Source: Oryzias latipes (Eukaryota > Chordata > Actinopteri > Beloniformes > Adrianichthyidae). Taken from it: DNA of 64,000 bases. The stretch lies in NCBI RefSeq assembly GCF_002234675.1, contig NC_019870.2, forward strand, positions 1,756,485-1,820,484, read 5' to 3'. Each line of letters starts with the position of its first letter. The first letter of the stretch is position 1. Position numbers and translations under genes: made by a program. Of the stretch, positions 24,133-49,845 are shown one piece after another. The notes beneath the pieces were generated by a model. That model did not search any database, was not told where the DNA came from, and saw nothing but the letters and a program-made list of their open reading frames with translations.

Positions 24133-24645
24133 CTTAATTATTTGCTTCAGTTAAGATAAATCATTTTTTTTTTTTTTTTTAGTTAAGTCGGCTTAAAAAT
24201 AACACGTAGTTCTCAGACATTTATTTTACTTTGATTCAAATGAATTCAATTAAGTAGGTGTAACTTTGGTGCTGCTGTTAGATCGGCGCCGCAAGGCATT
24301 GTGGGATACCATTCCCTTTGCCTGTCTGGACGGATTTGGGTTTAAGTGTGGGTTTTTGACCAAATGTGTTTAGTTGTTTAGCTGTTTTACTGTTTTTTGT
24401 CTAGTTCTTTGTCCTACTATGTATAATTCTTTCTGCACCATGAGTGAGAGTGAAGGAAGAGGAGGATGAGGATATTCAGCAGCCTTGGTGTCAATAAATG
24501 TTGCAACATCTTAAGTTCAAGTCAGAGTCATGAAATGTGAATACATGTGTCATATTGCAAATCCACATCGAATCATTCATTTTAATGTTTTAAAAATGAG
24601 AATATCTACATCCTTCTCAAACTTCAAGAAGTTTTATAAGTTGTA

Positions 24646-24677
<32 letters not shown>

Positions 24678-24720
24678 GATATATATCTATACAGATATAT
24701 ATCTATATATATATATACAC
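24646..24720. repeat. CT/TA microsatellite
   Basis: (TC)n followed by TATATA and TAGATATA runs inside the Harbinger-like element. Confidence 0.9.
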
Positions 24721-25146
24721 ATACATCACAATGTAATTGAAAATAAGATCGGAAACGTACGTGTTTACTTTCTTTTGCTGATGATGCAGCCGTATTACTT
24801 TTTGATGGTCGTATAATCTTCATACGCCGTCATTTAAATCTCAGACTCCGTCTCACTGAAGTATAGCGCTCTCTTTTTTTCTTCAGGCGTTTCCATGGTG
24901 ACTCTGGAAATCTGCGATCCATTGAGAATGTCTTTATGTACCTGCTGTGCACGTGCATTAACCCAGGGTTACCAAGTGGAGCGTAATTATGCCAACTCAT
25001 ATCCGGTCTTTTGGAACCGACATACCCAGGGTAAGCAAGTTCAGGCGGATTTCAGCCAGAGTTCAGGGTTAAAGTCAGGGTAGTTTAAACGGGCCTTATG
25101 GAATACCCCCCTGCTCTTCTTATTTAGTGTAATCAACACATGGAAT

Positions 25147-25222
25147 AAATAACAAACTTGCTGTTCCTCATAAACAGGAGGGCACCGCCTCCTATTTATG
25201 AGGAACTGCAAGTTTATTTATT
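25147..25222. repeat. Long hairpin (inverted repeat, about 33 bp arms)
   Basis: AACTTGCTGTTCCTCATAAA on the left pairs with TTTATGAGGAACTGCAAGTT on the right; the spacer is about 5 bp. Likely a transposon palindrome. Confidence 0.8.
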
Positions 25223-25964
25223 ATATTCTATTTTTTATTTATTATATTATTTAAAATGTATCTTTTTGAATATAAATAAAAACAGGCATATCAATCAATC
25301 CAGAATAAATCAAGTTAAAACTTATGTAACGTATAATATTTTGCTCCCCATAAAGATATATTCAATCAAAATTATACAAATAGGAAAATTCTGCAGAAAA
25401 AAACAAACAAAGCCTGGAAATATTAATAAGAAGAAATAACAAATCCATTTATTCCGTTTTCTTTGCTCTTTTGTCCATTTTTTTTAGAGCTGGACTCCTG
25501 GCATCATTTTTAGCAATGAGTTCATTTCTGCTTGGTGGGTGATGTGACGTCCTGTGTGTCTTTATGAAAAGGATCAGAGGAATTTGATTTTTTCTAAAAA
25601 CCTGTAATTGGGAATATCATTTTTAAGTCTTATAAAACACTACAAACTAAATCATAGAACTCATCAGTGGGATTACTTCAAAAATATTTGATATTTTCCT
25701 AATTCTGTGCAACACCAACAGTAAAAATCCTCCAAAACACCTCAAAGCTAATAATAAACAACTGATCCGTTGTTTCTTTATCATCTCAAAAAGTGCAGCT
25801 TTTTTGCTGTCTGCATTACGTTCTGTCTTTATATTAAATACTGACACCAACTAAACCACAGGCAGACGTAAAAAATACATTTTATATGGAAAATAAAGAC
25901 ACGTAATAAAATGTCTCCAATAGTTAATAAATAATGGCATTATCTAGGATAGCACAAGGGTTAA

Positions 25965-26245
25965 ATTTGCGCTCCGGGCAATTGCCCATACTTAAAACCG
26001 CTACTGGGTGCAGATGTAGAGCGGTCTACCTCTGATCGCAGGTTCAGGTCCCACCCTGACCGCCCATCATCAGTGTCCCTGGGGAAGACACTAAACCATA
26101 CGTTCCTGCTGGTGGTCGTAGGTTGGCACCATTGTTCGACAGCGGAGCTGCTATCAATGGGTGAATGGGAATGTGACTTTAAGGCTCCTTGGGCCTTGAG
26201 GAGATGGCAATGCGGCATATAAGTTACGCCATTTAAGTTTGTTTT
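25965..26245 (+). mobile_element. tRNA-derived SINE-like repeat
   Basis: A box-A-like GATGTAGAGCGG and a box-B-like GGTTCAGGTCCC stand at the usual spacing for a tRNA-derived pol III promoter, followed by an unrelated body. Identity is inferred from the promoter boxes. Confidence 0.5.
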
Positions 26246-26434
26246 AGATTTTTAAAGACCCATTCTGATGAAATTGTGTTTATGGCGTTTTAATCGTGTT
26301 CTTTTCCGATGATGGAGGGCATGGATAAAGAAAATTTAGCTCAAAACTGTATTTCTTTCTTCAAATCATTGTAAATCAGGAGCAGGCGGAAAAATGTAGG
26401 TAGATAGTATAGTATAGAGATACAGATACTATCT

Positions 26435-26750
26435 GTGACATAGAAAATACGCTGGGTGGGGCCACAAGTTCCCTGCTCCGCCCCATTCTGATGCAGACAA
26501 ATAATTCTATGTGGGTCTCGGCTTTTCTTGCTGGCATCTGGATCAAAACTGGCTCCAATATTGCTCTGCATTTTGGTTGCACAGCTGTTGGGTTGCTGGT
26601 AGGATGGGTTATAGGAGTGTGTAATCCGAGAGCTCTCAGGTACAGGGAGGGGAAGGAGGCAGGGTTCCTTCTTGCCAACAGCCCCGCCCACAACTCAGAA
26701 GTGAATTTCTAATGAACTCCTGCCGCTCTGCAGAAACTATGTCCTAGAAA
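26435..26750. repeat. Dispersed repeat, reverse copy of 3185-3480
   Basis: Shared blocks in reverse: GGGGCCACAAGTTCCCTGCT, TCTGATGCAGACAAA and CTCTGCAGAAACTATGTCC. It gives overlapping spurious open frames on both strands. Confidence 0.6.
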
Positions 26751-27239
26751 ACCACAGATTTGTTTGCTATATACAGCATAATCACAATTAAATGACCACT
26801 GGGAACATTTTACAATAGATCAGAAATTGACCAGAGTGGGACTTCAATCAATTTCATGGACTGCTTTTATCGTTTTTGTTTATTAATGTGGATGTGTGGT
26901 GGATTGTTGATTAATTATTAAGTAAAGCACTTTAAGTTGATGTACAACTTGAAAGGCCCCTATAAATAAAGTTACATTTGAATCTCGACTAGAAAGCGTG
27001 GAATAGTGGAGGAAAAAACACTTTCTGATACATTTTTGGTTATAACTTGTAGAGAAAGCTGAGGCAGAGAGTGAGGTGACTTTGGCTGAGCTTCTTTGCG
27101 TAGACAGAGAGCAGAGGCCCGCGTGTTCGGACGTGTCAAAAATGTTCTTCACGGTTTAGCAAGCGCTGAGTCTCAGCAAGCGCGAGGGCTCTTCTCCCGC
27201 CCACACTTCCCGCCCCTTCCCTGTCCGGCTTCTTCGCGC

Positions 27240-27517
27240 TCTGATTGGCTGGAGGAGGCGTCCGCAGCGGAGGCTTGTTTTTGTCGAACACAGATGGATG
27301 GGAGCTTCTGCTACGTCACAGGGTGGGCGGGGGGGAGGGCTTTCCAAAACAAAAACATTGCGAATCCAGATCCAAAATGGACGCCGTTCCCCCACCGAAG
27401 CACAGCTACCGGAGCCAACATGGCCGCTGCGCCGCTCAGTTTCACTGCTGAGATGGGCGGGCCGCTTTGAAGTTGAAGTCACGTGATTCGCACAGGGCCG
27501 TGTTGACCCATTCCAAT
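27240..27517 (+). promoter_or_regulatory. GC-rich putative cnnm3 promoter / 5' UTR
   Basis: The stretch just before the cnnm3 ATG is rich in CpG and has no TATA box. It contains an inverted CCAAT box (GATTGGCT, about 27243), a CRE-like TACGTCAC (27312), a GC box run (GGGTGGGCGGGG, 27321), an E-box GTCACGTGAT (about 27478) and three YY1-like ATGG motifs at 27372, 27414 and 27513. The CpG-rich composition continues through cnnm3 exons 1-2, which fits a CpG-island promoter. Binding is inferred from motif shape only. Confidence 0.55.
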
Positions 27518-40597
<13,080 letters not shown>

Positions 40598-43500
40598 TGC
40601 AGTCCAAACTGTCCTCTGCTAATTTAAGAAGATAAAGTATATTTTGAATTGATCAATCATCCATGGCTGGAACGTAGGACAAGACTGGAGTGAGAGGGAC
40701 TTTCTCTACTAGACCCGCTGCTCACTTTTCATCTCCATTTTCATTCCTTTCATGGATTTCCATGCAGTGTTTAGGTTTATTCCTGTTATGTAAATGTCTG
40801 TATAAATGTAGCGAAGGAGAGGAGCTATGTGAATCTTTTAAAAAAATATTATTTGCTAATAAATGTGATCTTATCTTCATCCAATAGCTCCCTGACAGAT
40901 GTAACTCTGGTGGAAACAGTAACTGAACTGTCAATATAATAACCAGATTGGATTTAGCGTCCATAACCTTTAGAGACTTACATTTTTGTTGATTATTTAA
41001 CGAGATCTCTGAGTTCTGTCCAAAGAAACCCGCTTTGTTTCTACGAATGAAAGTGCCATCACCGTTGGACGACCCCCCTCTGGGTTGACCCCGTAGCACC
41101 GGCGGTTTAGCTCCAGTGTTTCCGTTGGTTCGACTTCCGTGTCGTGCGGCTAACGTGTTTCCGGGCAGATTCTGAAGCGGTTCTGTGCCGTCATGCGTCC
41201 CTCAGCGGTAGTGAAGCGTTTACGTGGTCCACGGTAATCCGCTGATCCGTTATTCCCACGCCGTGTCGTGACCAACGAGCTCGTTTTTGTGGGTTAAACC
41301 TTTAACACCAAAGCTTTCGCTCCGGTGTTGACGTTCTTCATGTGAAAAAAAAAGTCGACTTTCCACCAATACCATAAACGCATTACTACTAGAATCTGTT
41401 AACTGCGTAAACGCTGGAAGAGTTGCACGTGTTTAAGGAGCGTGGTGACGGCTCTGGTGTTAAAGGGTTAAAGAAAATATGAATCCACAGACTTTACAGT
41501 TGGTTGGTTGCTATGGGGACGTGAGGTGAGGGGCGGAGTCTTAAACCACATGCAACAGGCTAGAATGAGTTTTTGGACGTGTTTGTAAAGGATAAGATTT
41601 TTAAAAAGGAGCCGAGAAATCTGACCAAACTACACTGGCCAACATTTTATTGTTTTTTACGTTGTTTTCATATCAAATATGAAAAATTCCTTTTTATTGT
41701 CTTCAAAGCTTCTAGTTTTTCTTCTATGTGGTCTTTAATGATGGAGATTTCAGACCATCTGAACTAAAGCCGACGGTTCTTCTGGTTGAAAAGCCAGATC
41801 CTGTCTGGATTGAACACTAATCCGTGCCTCCTGATGGAATATTTGTCTCCGAGTCAGAGGACTTTTTATGAACACTTCCTTTGTGACCTTTTCCTTTATA
41901 TTGGAGGACGGGGTTCACTTACTTGTCCACCCAGAGAAACAGAAACGTGTTGCAATGATGGTTTTTGCAGAAGTTGCCATGAGGTTCACTTTCATATCCG
42001 TTTTGTGTTCTTGGTGCCTTTATTCCAGTTTCCGTCTCAGCACCAAACAGGTTGCTTTGTCGTTCTTCATTGTGTGCCAAAGTCATGTGTGTGTGTGTGT
42101 GTGTTTGTGTGTGTTCCAACCAACCGTCCACTTCAGACACCAACATCTAAGGTGGTTGAAAACACTTTGCACATTAAATTTGTGCACCCTTAGGCCGTTT
42201 TTAAAGCTTGGAGGTTCGCCCCTCGCTGGCTTACAGCTGCGTCGCAGGCGTACAGCGGTCCTCCGCCGTCTGTCAGAAATGCCTCTAAAATTGTCATTCA
42301 AGCCAAATGGACCTAAATCCAAACTTAAAGGGGCTTCAACATTGTAGGGGTAGCTAAAGTTGGGGGTTTAAATCCTTACGTGACTTCCAAACTGGGTCAA
42401 AGGTCAAACCAAAAAGGGCATGAGTGTAATGAGCTCCTGTCTGTTTTGCGTTAAGCAAAGGTTTGATTCCCATGCAGGACAGAAAACGTGATTACCTTAA
42501 AGCTCACTAAAACCTGAAATCATCACAGATGTCTTTTTAAAGGTGAATCTCTTTTAGCTTAATTTATTTCCAGAAAAAACACACTTATGCTGACGCTTCG
42601 AGGGGTTAATGGTCTTAGAAATTAAATGAACTACCAAATGTTACCTTTTCTAGTGAATATTAATGTAACTTTATTTATCATTAATCCCAACAAATCTGGA
42701 CTTTCTTTAGCTGCTCTAAATATGATTGATTTCAAAGAAAATATTATCCTGTGACATTTCTTTTTAATTTTTTTATTTCCCTTTTTTTTCAAATCTCTTT
42801 ACATTCCTTCATCAGTGGAGGTTGTAGCCGTCCTTCCTGACGGCTTTTTCTGCCTTCATCTTCATCGTTCTTCCTCAGTCATTCCTGCGTTAATGCGTGA
42901 AACGTCTTTTTTTTTCTTCTTAAATCTCCACTGAAATTTCCATTTCAGCAGTTCAAAGTCTAAAATGCGGCGTCATCATTGGCCTGCAGGTGTTGGAAGC
43001 TGTTGCCGGTAGCAACAGTGCAGGTGTTGGCCAAACAATGGCCCCACCCCCCACCGAGTCTTCTTAACAGGAAGAGGTCATTTCGGTCCAGCAGAGGGCG
43101 CCACAGCGCTGCGGGACGACATGTTTCAGGTTCAGCTCTTCTTTGTGACCTGTTCCTGATCGTGGCGACCTTCGCTTTTGGCTCCACGTCCGTCTTGGCG
43201 TGTCATCCGTCGTTCGCACAAACGTCTCCTGTGTGTAAACGAGGGATCTATCAGAAAACGTCCCGCCGTCGTGTAACGGGACAGACGGGGGTTTCAGGTC
43301 TGCTTCAGTGGGATTTTAGTGCAGGGTGAGGAAGATGATGACGATGGTGGACGACAAAAATCCACTTCCTGTTGTGTCCAGAATGAGAGTGGACGTTTTT
43401 TCCTTTTCATCTTTTCCACGCCACACGCCCCTCTGGGTTCCAGTTTGTGTCCAGTTGGGGGATTTTCACAAATAAATTCAACATATTTCCAAATGTTTGG

Positions 43501-45131
43501 AATGAAAAGCTTATGGTGACATCATATCCTCTGCAGAATTACAGAATTGTTAACCGTAACCTCTGTCACCCGATCACGCTCCGGTAGCCAATGTCCTCAA
43601 AGCCCCGCCCCCATGTAAACTCAGGATCAACGCCAAAAGCAAGAAGCCTGAACTGGAAGTGTAAATTGAGCTTAAAATGAAAAAACGAGGTAAACAATAC
43701 TGTCCTTTAAAGGTGTTTCATTTGGTAGCACTTTCAGATTTATAGTGTTTTGTTTCAAGTTTACAACAGTTTTTAGCCTGTAAGGTGGTCCGCTGGTGCA
43801 CAGCTCCCATGTTTCAGACGTTTTCCCAACACGCCGTCCATCTGCAACACCGGCGCTTTCACAGCAGCTCAGAACGCCGTTTGAATTGTGGACTTTTCAC
43901 GCGTTTGTTGGTTGAGACTCCAGGCTTATGATGTCCTCAATAACATTCCAGTGGATGTCTGTAAAATCGACCAAACGGTTTTAGTTTCCGCTCCTGTTTG
44001 GTGTCAGTAGAACTTGGATTGTCCTGGAGCAGACCTGACATCTTTGGACTTTAAAAACACGTTTTCCTTTTTTCTTTTATTTACGTTCACGGTCATGGTA
44101 GTTCTCCAAAGTGAAAGGCCTTTGTTAGCTTTTCCTCATCATAGAGGAAGTGGGTACACGTATAAAACCCATCAAAAGTGTGTCGATGTCACATTTCTGC
44201 TCTCGTATTTATTTCCTATCTGTCTGAATGCTCACATATTGAAATGCATCTTCCAGTTTTGTTTGTCTGATTCTTAAGAAAGTATTTTATTGAATATTGT
44301 CGTACTACATTAATGTCTTTGGTATCTGAATGTAAAAAGATAATCCCAACATTTCCACTTAAACTGTGTGCTAATATAGAAATGTTTAGGTTGGAGGACG
44401 CGGTGTAGATCCTACTTTCCTGTTTGCCGCTGTTACCGAGAGCGTTTCATCCGTTCCGACTTTCCGGGTTACATTTGTATAGACTCTGTTTTATCTGGAC
44501 GTTTTTCCAAATGCTGGTGGGTTTGGGGACACTGAGGTTTCTTAGGAAATAAACTTGATCCTGTTGTAAAGGTTTTGTCGTGTGTTTGTGCCTCACACAT
44601 TAACCACCAAATTAGCCGTTAAAGGAGATTATTTTGCCGTTCACCTATGAATCAGTAATGGACGGCGCTACGGGCTGCAATAGTCGTAGACGGCTCGGTG
44701 AGCCCGTAGAGTAAAAAATGTTCGTGAATGTTTTTGCTCTACAAGCATTCTGCAGGTTTTTGGGTTGTGTAGGGGGGTTGGAGAGGGGAGGGGCTGCTTC
44801 TGACGAGGAGCGCAGGTGAGTCTCACCGTTCTCATAAAGCTCGTTACCATTGTTGTGATTGGTAAGTTTATCGTGAAGCATTGGTAAGGATAATGGAAGT
44901 TCCACGCACGTATGACATATAGTCGATGATGTCATACGGCGTCCTTACGCCACATCCTAGTTGTTACTAAGGTACTAACTAAACGTGCTTTTGTCTCGAC
45001 CATCTATCGTCACGGCGATGGTTTTTCCTCAAAAGCTTAATCGTCTCGTCTTATGGAATCACTTTAGATCCAGGACCTTCATTCAGGGTCACGGCAAAAG
45101 CCGCCACGTTGTTTCCTGGTTCATTATCTCG
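40598..45131 (+). other. cnnm3 3' UTR and downstream flank
   Basis: No coding exon supported. It contains AATAAA at 40858 and near 44549, a short TG run (42088-42112), and a block 41435-41475 sharing GGTGTTAAAGGGTTAAAGAA with 9775-9795 and 47437. The lack of nameable transposons across 42300-44600 would fit an extended 3' UTR, but that is inference. Confidence 0.35.
40858..40863 (+). terminator. Candidate poly(A) signal of cnnm3
   Basis: AATAAA 261 bp after the stop. A second AATAAA near 44549 would give a 4 kb 3' UTR; the sequence does not decide between them. Confidence 0.35.
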
Positions 45132-45139
45132 GTCCAACC

Positions 45140-46092
45140 TAGGGTTGGGCGATGTCCCCTAATTTGGCCGTTGACGATGTTTGCTGTCAACCATCGGGAT
45201 GGACGATGACATCGTCGGGGGGGGGGGGGGGGTATTTTTACATTTTTCGTTCTTATATAACTGCTATTCGTTATTTTGCTTTTTTCATTTTATTTCCCAA
45301 CTAATGGTTAATCTGCGATGATCCAGTATAAACTGAGGGAAGTGACTTTAACAGAAAAAGTAACAAGCAAAATAGAAAAGAAGTAGTCCGCTCCCGCACT
45401 TAACTAGCGAAGTGGACCGGCGGAGGGCGGATTTACAGCTTTATGTTTGATGGGAAGGGGGGGGGGGGGTACATGAGCGGTATGTGTGGGAGATTTAAGA
45501 CTGCGATCCGTCCCGCAGCTCCAAAGCTAATGTTGTTAGCCCGTGTTAGCATACTGCTAATCCTGGCTTCGTTCAGAAAAAGCACTGACCACACGGATTA
45601 AAATTCAAATGATGAGCGAACAGGTGTTTCATAATAACCGTAACATTATTAAAAGCACGTTTAGAAGATCGTCTCGTATTTTACCGAGCTGACATGTCAA
45701 TGTATATAGTCGCTCGGCGCTGTTATCGTTTTGTATTGAATTGTTACCTTCAATAAAGTTTGGAAAAAAAGCCGCTCGGCGGAAGTTGTATCCTCTTCCG
45801 GTTTTCAAACTGCGCATGTGCGAATACTGCGCGTGTGCGAATGATTTATTCCGACCGAAATTGTGACCTTAGTGAACGTTTTTATATTCTGAAAACATTT
45901 TTCTGGGCCCATCTACACGGTTGGATTCTAATCCGACCATTGATCCCATCAGGATATTTTGTACATGTAACCGCGGCTTATGGTGTCGACGCGCAACGTG
46001 GCGGGGGCGTGGCATCACGATGGTGGTCTCTCCATCGGGATGTCAGTCACCCATCACGATGGACGATGATATCGTCCATCGGCACAACCCTA
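45140..46092. mobile_element. hAT non-autonomous element with perfect 8 bp target duplication
   Basis: The ends are TAGGGTTGGGCGATG and the reverse complement of CATCGGCACAACCCTA. The flanks 45132-45139 and 46093-46100 are both GTCCAACC. It contains two poly(G) runs and internal repeats of the GATGGACGATGA motif. No transposase. Confidence 0.92.
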
Positions 46093-46587
46093 GTCCAACC
46101 CTCACACCAGATTTCACACAGCGGATGAAAAAAGGACTGAAATTCCCACGGTGATGAAACAAACCGCAGAGACCTGTTTCGGCGTGGAAACCACACGTGA
46201 GCTGCAGAAGCACCGATGATGGCATCCATAAGAGGAAGTGCCGTTTCCTCGCCAAGCTACAGACCAGCCACACGCCTGGCTCAAGACGCCCACCTAAAAG
46301 CAGAACCAGGACCTATGAAACCGGCGGTTCCTCCATGTGCCAGTCTAGATGATTTGGGTTGGGCGGGGGGCTTGTCTCTGCATACCTACCCCCGTCAGGT
46401 TCTGACTGGCTGAAAACATGAGGAGGACACAGGGATTTCAGTTTCCTGCTCTTACCAGTACCCCACCGGCTCCCTACTGACCCGGGACCAGGGTCGGGGC
46501 TAGAACTGGTGGTGGACCCTAGACCAGAGGGGTCTGCATGGCGCTGAGAACTGGTCTGTGAGAGCGGCTCAAGTAAAATACAAGTAA

Positions 46588-47393
46588 AAAAAAACAAGGA
46601 GAAACTCATAGTCTGTATTGATCTACAGCCCCTCCACAATCTCACATGCATTTTTGAGAAAATTGTTGCAGAAAAAGCTGGAAACTGCAGCTGTTTTTTT
46701 TCTAAAAGATGCAATAAAAGTTAAGTTAGAGTATCTAAAAATAGTTTGATGTGTGTTCGTTGGTTTCAAGACGTCTAACGACAGATCTCCTTGTGCCCTG
46801 TCCCTCTCACAACCCAATGCCTCATGGGAGATGTAGTGCATAAAACGGCCGGAGATCGTGTCTCTGAGCTTCATTGTTTTGTTCACTTTTTCCACGGTCT
46901 GATACCGGATTCTGTGGAAAGCTACACCGCTAAAGACGAGCTTTAGCTGGTATTTTTGTTAGAACTGAGCGACTTTATGAGCTAAATCGGGACAAGGAAG
47001 TGAAGACTTTAACCACTTCTGATTGGTCAGACTGATGACATGTGATTAAGCCCCCCTACAATGATTGGTGGAGACAGTTAAAAGCGACAGGACTTTTCCA
47101 AAATACAGCCGGAGCTGCAGCTGAATCGCGGTATTGTACCGTTATTCTTATCAAAATGTCTTTAATAAAATAAACGCAAAGAAAAAGTATTTTACGATCT
47201 TTTATATTCTTAAATCCTCAGTGTTTTATCAGGGCCTGTTTGGATGAACAGAGAGCTGAAATCCTGGAGATGGGAAATGTTTTTAGATCAGTGAATGAGG
47301 GGAATTTCCCACGGCACACTTGACCATCTCCCACGGCACACTAGTGTGCCGCGGCACACTAGTGTGCCGCGGCACACTGGTTGAAAAACACTG
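46588..47393. mobile_element. hAT element, reverse relative of 29572-30410
   Basis: It ends GGTTGAAAAACACTG, the reverse complement of the hAT end, and shares internal blocks such as AACTCATAGTCTGTATTGAT. The start is truncated. Near the right end a GGCACACTAGTGTGCCG motif is tandemly repeated (47328-47380). Confidence 0.75.
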
Positions 47394-48515
47394 GTGTAAC
47401 CCACCGAAGAGCGTTTGCTACTTAGGGGTCACCAACGTCGTCTCAGGTGTTAAAGGGTTAAGGCAAATTCAAGAAAAGAACTTCAACTTAGCCCTTGTGC
47501 TATCTTAGATGACCCCCCCCTTCCATTAACAGCCAAACGGGGACGGCTAAAAAATAAACAATGGAATCGTCACGAGACGATGATGTTGGGCTTTGCTGTC
47601 ATTCACCTCTCCACGGCCTGAAGAAGACGCCGACGTCTCGTTTGATCGATGATGAGGATGAGCGCTGGTACTATGGCAGAAATGTGAATGGATCTGCTGT
47701 CAATCAAAGTATTGCTTACATCAGTCTCCGTGTTCCTGAAGGACTTATCGCGTCAGTCGGTTTGTGTTTATTTGGTTTGTGTTTATTTGCACAATGAGGC
47801 TTCAATGGAAACAGTGTGATAGTGAAATTGTGCTTTTTCAACATTTCTAGAATTTGGATAAAGTTTTGCGCATTTGTGTGATGGAAACGCAGCTAACGAA
47901 GAATTGACGAGAACGAAATGACGCTCAGTCGCAACTTCAGATTGAAAAAATTTTCAGCTCAACAGATTTTCTTGAAGGAAGTTCTAAACATTTCAGTTTG
48001 AAACCAGAATGGAGTTTGAGTCCAGATCATGGCAGCAAACCTCCATGAAGTCTGCAGAGTTCCTGTTTCAATTCCACGTCTCCGTTCTAGACGTGACTTT
48101 CACTCTTTCAGATCCGGGAACTGAAAGGAAACTTGTTAATGTGATAAAAAGTTAAAAAACAAATAAAAATTCAAGGAGGAATTGAGAACAAAGTTTTTAG
48201 AAACTTCTTCCTCCTTTCAGCACTACAGCCTCTCCCTGGTTCAGTTGTTTGTGTATTTTGTCGTGTTGCCTTTGTGTTATCTGAGCTGCAACACAAACCC
48301 TGATGTGATAAATCAAAGCACTTTTATTTATACAATGAAACCAAAGATGACTGTTTTCCTCTGTGCTCAGGAGAATTTGGCGGATAATGAGTTCAGTGAG
48401 AAAGTTTCTGCTCAGACTATGGAGTCCGATTACTGTCAGAAAGAAACGTTTGCTTATACACTTTTATAAGAAAAAATATCATGAATACCTTTGGTTTAAC
48501 GTTTGACTTCTTCTA
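47394..48515. other. Intergenic, nothing recognised
   Basis: It holds a short GGTGTTAAAGGGTTAAG motif (47437) also seen at 9775 and 41457, and a poly(C) CCCTTGTGCTATCTTAGATG fragment at 47490-47520. Open frames at 47561-47797 and 48182-48469 show no domain or splice context. Confidence 0.4.
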
Positions 48516-48728
48516 GCCCTTGTGCTATCTTAGATGACCCCCCCCCCCCTTGCATTGACGTGTTCTCCCTACCATGAAAAAGGTGGATAAAGGTGGAAAG
48601 ATTTCATGTAATCCATGGACACCAGTGAGGTTCACAAATCATTGAAGAAAAAAGGTTCAGAGCACTGTCTAGTGGGTCTAGATGACCCAACTCCCAATGT
48701 TAAAGTGCCTAGGATAGCACAAGGGTTA
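48516..48728. mobile_element. MITE with CCCTTGTGCTATC ends, copy 1
   Basis: About 213 bp: the left end GCCCTTGTGCTATCTTAG and right end CTAGGATAGCACAAGGGTTA are inverted. The body contains GGTGGAAAGATTTCATGTAA and CACTGTCTAGTGGGTCTAG. Other copies or fragments lie at 49333, 50500, 50574, 51505, 52507 and 60784. Confidence 0.85.
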
Positions 48729-49490
48729 CATGCATAAGGAAAAGATCACATTCATATTATGGAACCCTGTTGACCTCCACAGATTCAACCTTCTCACTGA
48801 AGCGCATAACCCCTCTACACTACAGCCGTACCGGCCCATGTTGTGGAAACCCCACAGAAAACCCCCACCTCCACAGAAGGAGGTTGTGGGGGGGGGGGGT
48901 GCTACTGCTTGCCATCGTCGCTGTGACAAATCTTTAGCTTCAACTCAAAGTAAATCAAATCCAAAGACAGAATAAATGAAAGAACCTTTTCTGAGCCACA
49001 CTTTCATCTGCTGACTGATCATATCTGAGGATGAACCAACATTTGGGTTTTCGGGCTTTTTCCCTTCCTGACGAAGACCACAGAAGAAAACCAACCTACA
49101 TGCCTTTTGCCACATCCATCTCTGATTCGCTCACATGAAAACTTCCATCAGATAAACCAACAAAATCATTTTGTGATGATGGTCATCAACAAAACAACAA
49201 ATATACCACAATTGTAGAATTTGTTCTTAGAGTAAACTTACAGTGTTGCAACTTACATTGACTAATTTTCAAGTGTGAAAGCGGGTCATTTTCGACCCAA
49301 ACACATAACAAGAGTCAAGTGATAATTGAGTTTAACCCTTGTGCTATCCTAGGCACTTTAACATTGGGAGTTGGGTCATCTAGACCCACTAGACAGTGCT
49401 CTGAACCTTTTTTTTCAATGATTTGTGATCTTCACTGGTGTCCATGGATTACATGAAATCTTTCCACCTTTATCCAGCTTTGTTAATAAT

Positions 49491-49845
49491 GGATTAGATT
49501 TATCCGCGCTTTTCCAGACGCTCATAGCGCTTACAGTGTGTCCATTATTCATTCACTCCTCATTCATACTTGGTGATGGTGAGCTACGGTTGTAGCCACA
49601 GCTGCCCTGGGGCAGACTGACAGAGGCGTGGCTGCCAGTTCGCGCCTACGGCCCCTCTGACCATCACCGGGACATTCATGCACATTCACACACCAGTGGA
49701 GCCACACTGGAGGCAAGGAGGGTGAAGTGTCTTGCCCAAGGACACAACGACAGTTGGCTGGGGGGAGCAGGGATCGAACCGCCGACCCTTCGATCTTTGG
49801 ATGACCTGCTCAACCACCTGAGCCACTGCTGCTATATACTCGTGC
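49491..49845. repeat. Abundant fish dispersed repeat inside the inverted duplication
   Basis: It carries the block TAGCCACAGCTGCCCTGGGG..GACTGACAGAGGCGTGGCTG and GTCTTGCCCAAGGACACAAC, which I recognise as a very common teleost interspersed repeat; its class is uncertain. Confidence 0.6.

Larger units (their letters stand above)
23842..25112 (+). mobile_element. PIF/Harbinger-like DNA transposon remnant
   Basis: The ends are inverted: AGGGGGGTAATCCAGAAAGC on the left, and on the right the reverse complement reads AGGGGGGTATTCCATAAGGC. Inside, 24010-24132 encodes a short peptide starting MACPFEDDLVDEEAQII, like the N-terminus of HARBI1-type nucleases. The rest of the transposase is gone. A CT/TA microsatellite lies at 24646-24720. 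I could not define the target duplication, so the superfamily rests on the peptide and ends. Confidence 0.65.
22438..27239. other. Divergent neu3 / cnnm3 interval
   Basis: It holds a possible neu3 5' non-coding exon ending near 23269 (minus-strand donor GTGAGTGT), the Harbinger-like element (23842-25112), a hairpin (25147-25222), a tRNA-SINE (25965-26245) and a repeat at 26435-26750. No further coding exon was recognised. Confidence 0.5.

Noticed and set aside
27467..27517. Upstream in-frame extension of cnnm3
   Set aside because: It would need a TTG start; the ATG at 27518 begins the hydrophobic segment and is the better start.
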